From the NCBI RefSeq assembly GCF_036711975.1, contig NW_027248940.1:3782001-3846000 (forward strand): DNA of 64,000 nucleotides, read 5' to 3'. Positions 33,930 through 45,421 of this stretch are shown here, one piece after another (positions within the stretch are counted from its first letter, which is position 1; each line of letters begins with the position of its first letter). The notes under the pieces are model-generated. The model searched no databases. It was not told the DNA's origin and saw only the letters and a list, made by a program, of their open reading frames with translations. The position numbers and the translations under genes were made by a program. Source of the stretch: Onthophagus taurus (Eukaryota; Arthropoda; Insecta; Coleoptera; Scarabaeidae).

Positions 33930-34230
33930 TATAAAAGGAGAGTTCATTGAGTTCATTCAGCCCGAGTCACTTTGTCTATTATCGGATCGGCGAAGTGTAA
34001 ACAAATAAATAGCTAGTGTTCGACTTTAAAATAAATTACGCGATTTATTAGTAAGTGTATGTACGAGGTACGAGTGCTAAATAAATATTTAAGTGCTAGT
34101 GAGTATTTTCTCTTATAATAATAAGCATTTTATTGTTTTTTAATATTTACAATTTTCCCTTTAATACATTCTAATATATATTATTAATATATTATTTTCA
34201 CCCTCTACAATCTTCCTCCATTTCCATACC

Positions 34231-35365
34231 CTCGGCTCCTCGGCCTCATCAATCCCTTTGTCTCCTCACCCCCACAACCATTCTCATCCATCGTTTCCCC
34301 TCTCCCCCCTTTCCTAAGATCTGCCCTCGGTCCAACTCCTCTTCCCTCAACTCACTGCACCCATTCAACATATGTTCCAACGTTTCCCATTCCTCCCTGC
34401 ATAGCCTACACCACCTCTCATCATCGGCCATCCAGTATCTGTTAGCTCTTTCCTCGTTTCCACAACGGAACCTAGCCACCAACTTCTTTCCTTCCTCATC
34501 TCCTTCCAATAACAAGTATCTAGGCAACCCCTCCGTAATTGTGTCCCTGTACCTTTCGTTATACCTTCCCTCTTTTATTTGTGCCTTTCTTTCCTGTCTC
34601 TGCACATCTCGGTCCCTATCTCTCAACTCCCTCCACATCAGTTACCAAGTAGCCCGCTCGTCTATAATATGTAGTTGTCTCTGTCTCCTTTCCCATATCT
34701 GATCTTTCCCTCTCTAATTACCCTCCAACACTCCCACAAGATCCCGCAGTTTGGCCTCCCTTCTATTCTTTCTTCATATTTGACTGCCCTCCTGCCCGCC
34801 TCCACTCTGACCTTATCCACCTTTACCTCTTCCCTCACTATATACCCCGGTGTTTCTCTCGCCACCCCAAGCACCCATCTCCAATATCTAGCTTGCACGT
34901 CTTCCAGCATTGCCTGCTCTCTTCATCCCCATACCTCTGCCCCATACATCATCACACTGCTAACCAGACTTTCAAACACAATCTTCCTCGCTGCCACACT
35001 CCTTCCAAAGACTCTCTTCCCCCAACCCCATACTTGTCCCATCACCTTATTCGCCTTTTTTGCCGTAGTTATCACATGCGACCCCTCCCTGTCAAAAACT
35101 TCATCATCCTTGTCTTCCCCACATTCACTTCCAGCCCCTGCCCCCTAAAATATCTTTCCGATGTCTTTATCATATCCTTCATTTCCGCCGCTTCTCTCGC
35201 CATGACCAGGATGTCATCCGCGTATGCTAACATATGCACCTTTCTACCTCCCACCACCAACCCTCCCAGTTGCCCCTTCCCCAATTTATCCTCCAGGTCC
35301 GCCGTATACAGTGCAAACAGACTTGGGCTCAGCGGACATCCCTGCGTCAGGGGGCGGACACGCAA
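34231..35365 (-). pseudogene. LINE-3 reverse transcriptase, downstream piece and C-terminal zinc region
   Basis: From about 35365: LTQGCPLSPSLFALYTADLE, MLAYADDILVMAREAAEM (intact YADD), LEVNVGKTRMMKF. After shifts come LEDVQARYWRWVLGVARETP and RFRCGNEERANRYWM, with a Cys-His type ending (CRLCREEWETLEHMLNGCSE) typical of the LINE C-terminus. Several frame breaks. It runs towards the 3' end at 34119, which is AT-rich. Confidence 0.82.
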
Positions 35366-35536
35366 TAGTAAAAAGTTTTCGCTGCTTTCAGCGCCCTCTT
35401 GAAATGCAGTCCCTGAACTAAAAGGCTACGCGGCAAAATGGCCAGTTTAAATAATTTTAAAATCTTAGTTTACTGCTGTCGCTTTACGTTCAAATAAATA
35501 AGAAAATAAAACAAGTGTATAAATGGTTTAATAGTT

Positions 35537-36110
35537 ATTTATATTACATGTGGGCTAGAAACATAATTACAGTACGAGTGTGGAGAATTGCGTGTAATCA
35601 CACGAGTATTATCACGTAGTATTTATCTACGTAGATAAAAATATTTATCTACGACTACTTGGATAAGTCATCATTACCGCACTCATTTGAGGTGATTTGA
35701 GTTACGTAATGAAGTTTATTACCGCACTGGTTTCATTACGTAACGCATTTTTAGCCTAATCAGAACAGCCTTAATTTATTGAAACGAGCAACAATACAAA
35801 AGAAAAAGTGCTTCTTATTTAAAGAGAAACAATACTATTTATTATAAACATTAATTGTTATGTTTTTATATTTCGAAACACTTATTCCAGATGAGTAAAC
35901 ATGTTGTTGAAACTGACAATTCAAAATTGTCAACAATCATTTCAAAATATTTTTATAAATGTCAAATAGACTTTTTTAAAGAAATGAAATTGGATTAAAT
36001 TGGAAAATGGATTTTTTTAGTGATTTTTAGCAGTCGTAGATAAAATGCTGTATATCACACGTGGGCTAGAGCATAATTACAGTACTTGTGTGATTACACG
36101 ACTCATAAAT
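35537..36110. repeat. MITE-like inverted repeat
   Basis: AATAGTTATTTAT and GTGGGCTAGA..CATAATTACAGTAC blocks occur at the left (35530-35580) and again near the right (36055-36115), partly inverted, with GTAGATAAA repeats between. No coding frame. Boundaries approximate. Confidence 0.45.
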
Positions 36111-36202
36111 AACTATTATTTACAGCAAAGTAATAATAAAGTAAAATAATTATGATAATAAATGATAATTAAAAATTAACAACTAAGAATTAAGAAAAAA
36201 AA

Positions 36203-38343
36203 TTAACAACTAATTTTGATAAAGTGATCCACTGCGGCATTTACCTTACAATCTACTTTATAAAGTTTTTTATTAGCATCTTTTATGAATTGACAGAGGA
36301 CTAAATACATTAAATGTTTAACAAACTTTTGGAAAATCTCTGAGTGTATAGGACAAACATCTTGGGGAAAATCTGTGTAGGATATGTGGGAAAGGATATT
36401 GGGAAGATGGATAATATTGGGAATGTTAAGGAAAAATGTGTCTTTCATATGGGCTACCATATTTATAAAATTTATGGAAGGGTATTTCAAATAAAAATTG
36501 CCATCTCTCCCGTAATCCCGCATTGCTATTAAATCATGAACATCAGTACTGCCATCAGCACAAAAGAACTGATCACAATGCAGACATTCATAATTTAATA
36601 GTTTCTTTATCAAATACCCTGCAACACAAGCTGACTTGTTAAGGTCAACTTCAGGTAATGAAAGGGTGCTCTTAGTGTTGGTAGATAATTTTGTAGTGGT
36701 ACTTGAAGACAATTGATCGGAAGAAGTTGAAAGAGTGGGATTCATATGATCAATAGGAACAGAGTTGGAAAGGAGGATTTTATAAGAGAGGAGGAAGTCT
36801 TCACCATCATCTTCACAATTCGTCCCAATGCCACAACAAGCAGTATTATTTAAAATAACTGTTTTGTAAGCATCGACAAACTGTGAAGCTGAAGGCTTCG
36901 TGTTGCCACCACATAATCCTCTAGCAACACTAAAGAGATTCTCTAAAGGATCTTGATTTAAAGATCTCAAAGTGAGATACTTAAAACCTTTATCCCTTAA
37001 AGATTCCCATAAGTACCGTACATTACCAATTGTTGCTAACAGTAATTTGATCGTAGGCGGGTTTCCCACACTCTTACCATTGGACAAAAATTTAAGTTGG
37101 CTTAACTTCCTCCTAGCACCATCCCAAAACGCAAGATGTCGGGAGCTGCTAGTTAGTTTGCATGCCAAAGGTTTCGCAGAGGAAAATACAGAATTAAGGG
37201 AATCAAAGGGATCGTCCATGAATTTAACAAATATCAGTGGAGTTACTGCAAACTTGCGCTGCAAGCTTTACCTTCATCTTCTGACGATTAGTGGGGTTTA
37301 CGTGGGGATATGTAAGCTTGGTTGCTCTGAATATCCCACTATCCCCATCCAATTCATACAGCCGATGAATGTCACTCCACTTCACCGTTTTCCCTTCGAA
37401 TACAATATCTTTGGTCAACAAATTATTCCTCATGCTTTTCAGTATATGAGGGACATCAAAAAGATGAATAATTTGGTGGCCATCAATATTGTATACGAAT
37501 TGATCACCGTCCTTACCAGATTCTGCCGAAAGGCTATGCAAGGCAGCTACATTCCACGAGCCACCATCGCATACAGATGCTACGATGCGAAAATCTGTTT
37601 GTTCATGAACAGCTCGTACAACTTCCTTGATCAATGATCTTAGTGCATACTGATTCGCAGCATTACGGGTAAAATAAAAAGCAACAGGTTGCTTCCATTT
37701 TTTCGCTATACCACGAATCATAAACACCAAAACATGATCAGCAAGCTTTTGACTCCTTTCTGTTCCTGCCTCTACAAGCCCTTCAACATGCCAACTATTC
37801 CCAGTTACTGCCAGACTTAAATGTTTTCCAATGTCCATTTCGTCAAACATAAGCGTGCAGTATCGATCATGGAGAGGCATTTGATTTGAAATACTCTTGA
37901 GGTAAGACAATAAATTTTTGTTGATGCCGCTGGTGATATTGAAGTTTGCCAGTGAACGCCTCAATGTCCTTGTTGATGGCAGACAGAGAATATTTTGTAA
38001 GTAGCGGTAGGAACGGGGACCATGTTTAAAGATTGACCGGAATAGAGCTTTCTCTTCAAGGGTATAACGTCGGGTTTTTTTGGACTTATGAAAATTTTGA
38101 AGGAGGGAAAGGACAAAAACGCGGAGAGCTCTTGGTAGGGAATGTATGTGTTGGCTATTGGTGAGGGTAGATGGGGAAAGAGGATTTACATTGCCGTTTT
38201 TGTAGGAATAGGATAAAAACTGGATTCGTTTGCTACGATACCGCAAAATACTCTCTGCCTTCGTCAACCTCGCGAACAGCTTCTGTTCCGTCAAAGATAA
38301 ATTTCTTCTCCTACTGGCGCCCACTTCACGAAGCGTTGTACGA
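36203..38343 (-). pseudogene. P-element/THAP9-type transposase without its THAP finger
   Basis: From 38343 downward: a coiled region with LSLTEQKLFARLTKAESILR, LPSTRTLRRSLANFNITSGI, LMFDEMDIGKHLSLA (first catalytic Asp region), KKWKQPVAFYFTRNA, and DGHQIIHLFDVPHILKSMRN, highly typical of P transposases. A frame change near 37240 is followed by FDSLNSVFSSAKPLACKLT and LRSLNQDPLENLFSVARGLC (C-terminal signature), ending at 36203. An upstream piece (38446-38580, Ser/Thr/Asn/Pro-rich, ending ISRPSGYEG at a GTAAAT donor) may be the preceding exon, but its phase does not match. No THAP zinc finger is found. Confidence 0.82.
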
Positions 38344-38592
38344 CTTGAAAATTATATCTCGTTAATTCACAATTTGTTCTTACATACGTTCATTTGATTC
38401 GACTAACAACAGGCTGTAGTTAATCATAATGTATTAAATATTTACCTTCATAACCACTCGGGCGAGAAATTGGAGTCTTGGATTCAGAAAACATATTGGA
38501 ACTAGAATTGGCAGGAGTATTGGGGGTAGAATTGGAAGCAGTATTAGGGGTAGAATTGGAAGGAGTATTGGGATACTATACACTACACACTA

Positions 38593-38750
38593 TACACTAC
38601 AAACATATATATAAACGATATCTTTGTACAAAGTTATTATTAAAACAATGTAAATAATTAGAGAGGTTACTTTTTTTGTGTAATTATTTATTGTTTTAAT
38701 AATAACTTTGTTTAAAGATATGTCGATATTTGTAGTGTATAGTGTTCGTT
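38593..38750. repeat. long AT-rich palindrome
   Basis: CACTACAAACATATATATAA...AAAGTTATTATTAAAACAAT at 38590-38655 is mirrored by ATTGTTTTAATAATAACTTT...ATATTTGTAGTGTATAGTG at 38690-38750. The arms are about 65 bp with a short loop. It could be a small hairpin MITE. Confidence 0.6.
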
Positions 38751-38783
38751 CAATGTTGTCGATTTTTTAGTAACAAATGACGT

Positions 38784-38827
38784 GATTACCTTGATAACGG
38801 TTTAATAAACCGAAAGCGGTAGGAATC
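38784..38827 (+). ncRNA. decayed hammerhead-type motif (Penelope relic)
   Basis: GATTACC, TTGATAA, one C, stem II GGTTT-AAT-AAACC, GAA, AGCGGT, A, GGAATC. The order and spacing match the motifs in the three Penelope-like elements. Stem I pairs as GATT(A)CC/GGAATC. Two core positions differ (C to T and G to A), so it should not cleave. Confidence 0.42.
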
Positions 38828-39205
38828 GAAAACAAAAAATAAAACATCAAGAAGTATAAAATTTAGAACTTAAATTTAAATTAAAACGTAAAAATTTTCA
38901 AAAAGTAGGCACGTAAAACCGAGAATTGTGAATAATATCGCTGTAAGAAAAGTATTGGCTTTTTTTGTCTTTAACCTTCCGGCAAGCGGAATTGTGTACA
39001 AAGGACACAATTGGGTTTAAGGGGTAAAATGACGTAATTTCCGGATAAATAAACCTTTCTTTAGCAGGTATTTAAATTTTTACACCTCGGCAAGGACGAA
39101 GATTGCCGAATATTCCCGAATATTCAACGGCAACGACATCTAACATTGCAGCCCCTGAACTACAACCTTGGTTTGTTTATGTTCTATGTCGTGTCAGCCC
39201 CCTGC

Positions 39206-39516
39206 CCCGCCTCAGTCCCTTCGTCGTCCAGAACACGTCGCTCAGCTTATCTCCCACTTTTATCCTAGCCATAGTATCCATGTATATTTCCTTCACGCTC
39301 ACAATTAGGTGTTCCGTGATCCCCCTCCTCCCACAATTTTACCCTATCCACCTTATCAAAAGCCGCCTTCAAATCTATAAACAGGGCGTATAATTTTTCT
39401 CCCTTCTTATCCAGCTCTCTATCTGCCAGATGCTTCAACACGTACACGTTGTCGATTGCTCCCCTTCCCTTCCGAAAGCCTGCCTGCCCGTCCGGCAAAA
39501 TTCCCCCCAACTCCAT
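39206..39516 (-). pseudogene. LINE-3 reverse transcriptase, upstream piece
   Basis: The frame begins MELGGILPDGQAGFRKGRGA and continues LYALFIDLKAAFDKVDRVKL (RT motif A). A one-base shift then gives IVSVKEIYMDTMARIKVGD and VFWTTKGLRRG up to the P-element. It continues with LTQGCPLSPSLF at 35365. Confidence 0.82.
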
Positions 39517-39584
39517 CTCCTATAAATTTATAGGAGATATATATGTATTTTCTCTTATAAAAGAACCTGATTCGTAACAATATT

Positions 39585-42184
39585 ATGCCAAGAAATCGTG
39601 ATAAATTCAGAAAGTATGAAAGTGGGTTTGACAAGCAGAAGAAAAAAGTCAAACGTGATAAGTTTTTGGAGTCGCAAACCGGCGCATTGGTAAAGTTTCT
39701 AAAACCGAGAGGTGAAGAAGTTGACGACCATGACGTAACTCAAACTTATGATGACGTGAGTAACGAAATAACTCCTACTAGTACAAGTAGTATTCATGGT
39801 CAAAAAACAAATTCTGACATTAATGAATCATTAGTCGATCAGACGCCTGTTCGTAGTATTAGTGTTAATGCCAGTCTTGCTCCTATTAAAACTATTTCCA
39901 GTTCTAGAACAACAGAATCATGTAACCCTTTAAATTCAACTGGTGGGTTTGAACTACTTTCAGATGCTTATGATCCTGCTCTATGGTCAAATCTACTAAC
40001 TCACTCCCAATTTGATGAAATAGTAGAAAAGGGCCCGTTACAACTAAAAAATTTTAATATTTCGAAAAATGCAGAAAAAAGACTTTTTTCTGCCAATTTT
40101 TACAAACGAACTATGAATAATGGAGAACAAGTGCACAGACGTTGGCTAGTTTACAGCAAAAGTACTGATAAAGCATTTTGTTTTTGCTGCAAATTGTATG
40201 GAAATGACACTGGATCTCAATTAGCTAACGATGGGTATAGTGATTGGGCACACTTGGGCAGAGCTCTTGATAATCACGAAAAATCAGCAATTCGTGGTCA
40301 GAATGTTGGAAAGTGGACGGATTGTGAAATACGTTTAGCTGAAGCGTCCACTATTGATAAGCAACATATGAAATTGATAAACAAAGAAAAGGAACATTGG
40401 CGTGAAGTTCTTAAAAGAATTGTTAGTGGCATTAAATATTTAGCACAGCACAATATTACTTTCAGGGGATCGAACTCTAAACTGTATGAGCCAAACAATT
40501 GCAACTTTTTAGGACTTATTGAAATGATGGCTACTTTTGATCCAGTCATGCAAGAGCATTTGAGGCGAATCAGATCGTCTGAGATTCACGATCACTATCT
40601 AGGAGCAAATATCCAAAATGAGTTGATTAAACTGTTATCTGAAAAGGTGAAAGAGAAAATTGTTTCAGACATTAAGGCAGCTAAGTATTTTTCTGTACTA
40701 CTAGACTGCACTCCCGATCTCAGCCACCAAGAGCAGTTGTCTTTGGAGATACGTTTTGTTAAGACTGAAAACAATGTAAGTGCTACTTCTACTAAGAATA
40801 AAAGTGGGGGTGTGACTGTTGAAGAGCATTTTTTCGAATTCTTAGACGTTAAGTCAACAACAGGCAAAAATTTAATTGATGTTTTATTAGAGGAACTAGA
40901 TAAAATAGGCTTAGAGATTAAGGACTGCAGAGGCCAAGGATATGACAATGGATCAAATATGAAAGGGTCGTATTCTGGAGTTCAAGCTCGAATTTTACAA
41001 ATTTCACATGCCTTGTGCAAGTCACAGTTTGAATCTCTTGATTTGTGATGCCGCAAAATGTTCACCTAAGGCTTTTTAATAATAACTTTTTTCGGAATTT
41101 TTCAGAGAATTTATGTTGTTTTTTCAGCTAAACGAAGCGGTGGGACATTTAAAAAAAAACATGTTCCTGTCCTTACCGTTAAAAAGTCATGTCATACTAG
41201 ATGGGAAAGTAAAATTGAAAGTGTAAAAGCACTTCGTTACCAGATTTAGGAAGTACACGATGCTTTAGATGAAGTAGTAGAAGCGACTGACGACCCTAAA
41301 GCAAAAAGTGAAGCTCGATCCCTTGTCAATCAACTAAGGAGCTATGAGTTTTTAGTAGCATTAGCTATTTGGTATGACGTGCTCTTTGCTGTAAATAGTG
41401 TAAGCAAAAACTTGCAGGCTGAGAAAATGCACTTAGGCATGGCATCGCAGTTGCTTCAAGGACTGGTACAGTTTTTTGAGGAATTTAGAAATTAAGGTTT
41501 GGTGCAGCAATAATGGTTGCAAGAGAAATAAGCAAACTTTTGGACATAGAGCCAAAGTTTCAAATAGTCAAGCAAAGGAAGGAACGAAAAATGTTTGATT
41601 ACGAAGGAGAAGATGAGCATGTTTTAGAATCTGCTGAACAAATTTTCAAAGTTGAGTATTTTTATTATATTGTAGATTGTATATTACAGTCCTTTTCAAG
41701 AAGATTTCTACAAATTGCCAGTTACAACAGTATGTTTGGAATCTTGTACAGTGTAAAAGAATTAAAATCAATTGAACAAGGTCAATTGTTGGAAAAGTGC
41801 AAAGTCCTAGAAACCTCTTTAAGTTTTGAAGGGCAAAAGGATATCTGTGGAAATGATTTGTTCACAGAACTAAAAGTTCTTCGCTGTTTCAACTTCCCGC
41901 TGAAGTTGAAACAGCTGCTGGTGTGTTAAGATTTATGAACAGAATACAAAATCCATATCCCAACACGTTCATTGCCTACAGAATTTTACTTACTATTCCA
42001 GAAAGGAGTTTTTCTCGGCTAAAGTTAATAAAGACTTACCTAAGATCATCAATGAGTCAAGAAAGGTTAAAGAAAGGTCTTTGGCAACATTATCGATAGA
42101 AGCAGACACCACGGCCAAAGTCAATTTTGAAGAAATTATTGACGACTTCGCTGGATTAAAAGCAAGAAAAATGAAGTTTAAGTA
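39585..42184 (+). pseudogene. hAT-2 transposase, ZMYM1/DUF4371-type
   Basis: The ATG at 39585 opens a 487-residue frame: a basic start (MPRNRDKFRKYESGFDKQKK), then a TTF-type zinc finger (RWLVYSKSTDKAFCFCCKLY), the DUF4371-like region (NCNFLGLIEMMATFDPVM, YFSVLLDCTPDLSHQEQLSL with the first Asp), and GQGYDNGSNMKGSYSGVQAR. After 41030 the frame shifts, but homology continues: LLICDAAKCSPKAF, SCHTRWESKIESVKALRYQ, FLVALAIWYDVLFAVNSVSK, and the C-terminal dimerisation motif RILLTIPERSFSRLKLIKTY near 41980-42040, with AERLS-type residues lost. It ends near 42184. Inactive. Confidence 0.85.
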
Positions 42185-42453
42185 GTGTAAGAATATTATT
42201 GTTAAGCAATACTTTTCAGCGGATTTAAATTTGTTTTAGTTTAGTATTAATAAAAATAAAAAAAAATTAATGATAAAATATTTAGCTGTTTTTTTTAACT
42301 GAGATAAGGCACATTACAATGTTTATTTTTTAATGGTAGCGATGTTGTGGTAGAGGTGGGAAAGAACGCTGATGGTAGGTAGTTTATGAAAAAGAAGAGT
42401 CGAGAGATTTTGCACCAGGCCCCGCATTTGCTAAAGACAGCTCTGGCTGCATG

Positions 42454-43345
42454 CAGCAATGCAACCAACGCTTTCCAGATATTGACGTTGATTATGACAC
42501 TTTTAAGCATAGGAAACATGTGGTTGTAACTCGTTTTGAAAAGCGAAATTGCATTTGCAAACAAAAACCTGGTGGTAGGAAAACTAAAATCACCGATGAT
42601 GTAGAAGTCCTAACAAATCAATGAGAAGGTTATCTACCCAAACAGGTTTGTTAATTTTTTTATTAAAACCTAATTACATCGCTATAGTAATATAATTTTA
42701 ACAGGACTTAGTGTTGCCAGCTGTTACAAAGTTGTTTGAAAACAACTTCAAATGTATCCCTACAATGTTACTGTAGTGCATCCATTGCAACCACTTGATT
42801 ACGACAGACGAGTAACTTTTTGTCATTGATTCAATCAAAACCTAAATAATGATGACGTATCAAATAGAACCTTTTTAGTGATGAAGCGTGGTTTCATTTA
42901 TCGGAATATGTCAATTCCAAAATTTACAGAATTTGGGCCACCAAAAACCGAAATCAATTCGTGGAAACGGATCTGCATCCAATAAAGGCTGGCATGTGGG
43001 TCGCAATGTCGGGACGACGAATTATTGGACCAATCTTTTTCTATGATTTTTTCAATACACCATCCCACACGACGAGGGAACCATACAGTATTTATCGGAG
43101 TACTTTGTGGATCACCAGATCTAACTCCGCTTGATTTCTACTTGTTTGGAAATTTAATTTAATTTTAAATTTAAAGTTTATAAAAATAGACCTCAGAATC
43201 TACAGCATTTAGAAGCAGCAATTCGAGAGGAAATTAATAATATAACTGTAGGAGAGTTACAGCGAGTGTTTGGTAATTTATGGAGGAGAATAAATGTTTG
43301 TTTAGAAAACAATCGTTTTTCTATTGTAATATTAATAATGTAACA
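42454..43345 (+). pseudogene. mariner-type transposase, main piece after hAT-2
   Basis: Plus-strand fragments in several frames: QQCNQRFPDIDVDYDTF, PGGRKTKITDDVEV, LDYDRRVTFCH, FFSDEAWFHLS (first Asp), HPIKAGMWVAMSGRRIIGPI, and GSPDLTPLDFYLFG (third acidic position). It ends near 43345 (RINVCLENNRFSIV). Stops and shifts occur throughout. The termini of the parent element are not resolved. Confidence 0.7.
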
Positions 43346-43506
43346 ATTATTTTTTAATAAATAAATAACCACTTCTTTCAACATTAATTTCAATTACAAA
43401 TTATTTTAAATAAAAGGAAAGAAAGTTAGACTTTAAACTAACACTATCACAAGAACTAACACTAGACCTAGAATCTTTCGGGTTAAGCCGTGCGTTTTTT
43501 GAAAAA

Positions 43507-43555
43507 ATGTTTGACGTTTCGGATGCCATGTTGCAACCTTCTTCAGAAACAAGTT
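43507..43555 (-). ncRNA. hammerhead-type motif, PLE2 left arm
   Basis: On the minus strand: TTGTTT, CTGAAGA, one A, stem II GGTTGC-AACAT-GGCATCC with one mismatch, GAA, palindromic ACGT, C, AAACAT. The core fits CUGANGA...GAA. Stem I pairs five of six bases. Confidence 0.55.
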
Positions 43556-43772
43556 CGAAGTGACGAATTCGTTTTAAAATTTGACAATAAATACATGAAA
43601 AGGTAATTAATAACTAATTAGTGTCTAATTGTCAACTAAGTTGCTTTGTTAAATCCGGGTGGAGAAGGCTTCGTTGAGTTCACCAACATCTTCCATGTGC
43701 GGCTGAGTTCCCAGCCATCTTCTCTATTCATGTTATTCCCATGTCGATGAATCTATCGCCTCTCTCGTCAAT

Positions 43773-44700
43773 CGAGGCGCTAAAGAAGAGTCCTTGGAAA
43801 CCGAAGCTATGGCTCCGTTACGTCGATGACACTTTCGTGATCTGGCAACATGGAAAAGAGCAACTCCAGGAATTTCTAGACCACCTCAATTCATGATAAA
43901 ATTTACCATGGAAACAGAAAATGCAAAACAGTTGTCATTCCTGGAGGTGTTAGTCACTAGGAAGACAGATGGGGGCATGGAACTGGGAGTATATCGAAAG
44001 AAGACACATACGAATAGGTACCTGCAGGCTTCATCCCACCACCACCCACAACAGAAGAGGTCCGTGATTCAAGCCTTATTCCAGCGAGCAGAGAGGATAT
44101 ACGATAACGAGAACCTAAGAAAAGAAGAAAGATTCCTAGAAGATGTGCTGCAGAAGAACGGCTACACGATGAGAGATATCCGACGATCCACCAAACCACA
44201 CAAACAGAAGGATGACTCGGTAAGTACGACACTAGCCGGTTTTATCTGCCTTCCTTATGTTTCAGGTGTGACGGAGCGAATTGCGAGGCGTCTGAAGAAG
44301 AATGATATCGTGGTACGATACGGTACGGTCAGCAAAATACAAAACGCTCTTCCGATAGCCAAAGACAAACTAACCCCATTAAAGGGAGCTGGAGTCTACC
44401 GGCTATCTTGCAGTTGCGGGAAATATTACGTTGGCCAAACTTGACGTAACATCGAGTGCCGAGACGTCCGACTAAGGAAGATCCAACAATCTGCAGTCGC
44501 AGAGCATTGCCACACAGGAGGACACAGCATAGAGTTCGAAAAAACCAAAGTGCTAGCAAGAAACGGACATTACTTCTAAAGATTGACGAGAGAGGCGATA
44601 GAGATTCATCGACATGGGAATAACATGAATAGAGAAGATGGCTGGGAACTCAGCCGCACATGGAAGATGTTGGTGAACTCAATGAAGCCTTCTCCACCCG
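43773..44700 (+). pseudogene. PLE2 RT C-terminus and GIY-YIG domain
   Basis: It starts with KPKLWLRYVDDTFVIWQHGK (catalytic YVDD at 43819). A two-base shift near 43890 leads to IKFTMETENAKQLSFLEVLV and a long thumb region. GAGVYRLSCSCGKYYVGQT is the GIY-YIG start, interrupted by a TGA right after YVGQT at 44443. Then come RNIECRDVRLRKIQQSAVAE, HCHTGGHSIEF and REAIEIHRHGNN. The RT N-half is absent. Confidence 0.85.
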
Positions 44701-44803
44701 GATTTGACAAAACAACTTAGTTGACAATTAAACACTAATCAGTTATTAATTACCTTTTCATGTATTTATTGTCAAATTTTAAAACGAATTCGTCACTTCG
44801 AAC

Positions 44804-44848
44804 TTGTTTCTGAAGAAGGTTGCTGCATGGCATCCGAAACGTCAAAAA
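44804..44848 (+). ncRNA. hammerhead-type motif, PLE2 right arm
   Basis: The inverted copy of 43507-43555: CTGAAGA, stem II GGTTGC-...-GGCATCC, GAA, ACGT, C. Stem I (TTGTTT with AAAAAT) is weaker than in the left arm. Confidence 0.5.
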
Positions 44849-45285
44849 TTTTTTCAAAAAACGCACGGCTTAACCCGAAAGATTCTAGTTCTAGGTCTAG
44901 TGTTAGTTCTTGTGATAGTGCTAGTGTTAGTTTAATTAATATCGGCCGTGAAAGCCTTCGTACTTATAAAGTTAGACCTGTTTTTATATTTAAAATATTT
45001 TTTTAATTACAGTAGAGTGCCGATTAACCGTGGTAATCGGGGGGAAATAGAAGCCGGATAATCGAAAACCACGGATAATACAACCTAACGTTTTTAAAAT
45101 TATTGAAATACGAATGTTTAATTTTTGTTCTAAGAAAAGGTTAGAGAATTGTATAATGAAAGAAATAAACGGGTGTAAAACAACCTTCTTTACTATAAAA
45201 CTAGATAATAGCAAAACACAATTATTTTTTAAAAAAGTCGGTTATTTTTACTTGTTTTCTTTTCTGGTTATTTATCTTTTGTTTA

Positions 45286-45421
45286 GGCCCACTTTTACCA
45301 TCCTACTAATAAACTATCTAGAGGATAGTTGCCATGGTTACGGCGGTTTTAAGCGCTCTCATTGGCTAAGAGCTGGATTTATCTATCGGATAAATTTATC
45401 AAGAGGTGGTAAAAGTGGGCC
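45286..45421. mobile_element. 136-bp MITE with TTA duplication
   Basis: The ends are GGCCCACTTTTACCA and TGGTAAAAGTGGGCC, perfect 15-bp inverted repeats, flanked by TTA (45283-45285, 45422-45424). A 3-bp TWA-type duplication suits the PIF/Harbinger group. It is inserted in the pogo relic. Confidence 0.85.

Larger units (their letters stand above)
35353..39205 (-). mobile_element. P-element relic inserted in LINE-3
   Basis: The two halves of the LINE-3 RT are separated by sequence encoding a P-element-superfamily transposase on the minus strand. The ends have weak inverted similarity (GACACGCAATAG versus GACACGACATAG on opposite strands). I could not resolve an exact 8-bp duplication, so the boundaries are approximate. 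It also contains a MITE-like inverted repeat (35537-36110), a palindrome (38593-38750) and a decayed ribozyme motif (38784-38827). Confidence 0.7.
34119..39544 (-). mobile_element. 5'-truncated non-LTR retrotransposon LINE-3 inside hAT-2
   Basis: A 16-bp direct repeat GTATTTTCTCTTATAA flanks it (34103-34118 and 39545-39560), the kind of long duplication made by LINE integration. The RT is read on the minus strand and starts within the domain, so the element is 5'-truncated. A P-element relic (about 35353-39205) splits the RT. Confidence 0.88.
32157..42445 (+). mobile_element. hAT-2 transposon (ZMYM1-type) with perfect 8-bp duplication 10.3 kb apart
   Basis: The ends are CAGGCCCGTCCTTAG and CTAAAGACAGCTCTG. 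GCTGCATG flanks both sides (32149-32156, 42446-42453). It carries a ZMYM1-like transposase on the plus strand (39585-42184). A Tc1-like element (32453-33929) and a LINE (34119-39544) were inserted later. About 300 bp after the left end and 174 bp before the LINE are its own noncoding sequence. Confidence 0.88.
43436..44934 (+). mobile_element. Penelope-like element PLE2 (5'-truncated body, inverted arms)
   Basis: The inverted arms 43436-43778 and 44580-44934 share the same sequence in opposite orientation (ends with repeated AACACTA words). Between them is an RT C-half plus GIY-YIG frame on the plus strand. Each arm contains a hammerhead-type motif. An inverted partial copy of the 3' end at the 5' end is usual for Penelope-like elements. 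Confidence 0.85.

Noticed and set aside
34675-35402. Long plus-strand proline/leucine-rich frames
   Set aside because: They are antisense to the GC-rich LINE-3 RT, which reads as a normal RT on the minus strand.
36972-37637. A 221-codon plus-strand frame
   Set aside because: It lies antisense to the P-element transposase, which has clear family signatures; no independent support.
35340-39210. An exact 8-bp target duplication for the P element
   Set aside because: Candidate words on the two sides (CCCTGC, TCAGG/TCAGC) do not match over 8 bases; borders are left approximate.
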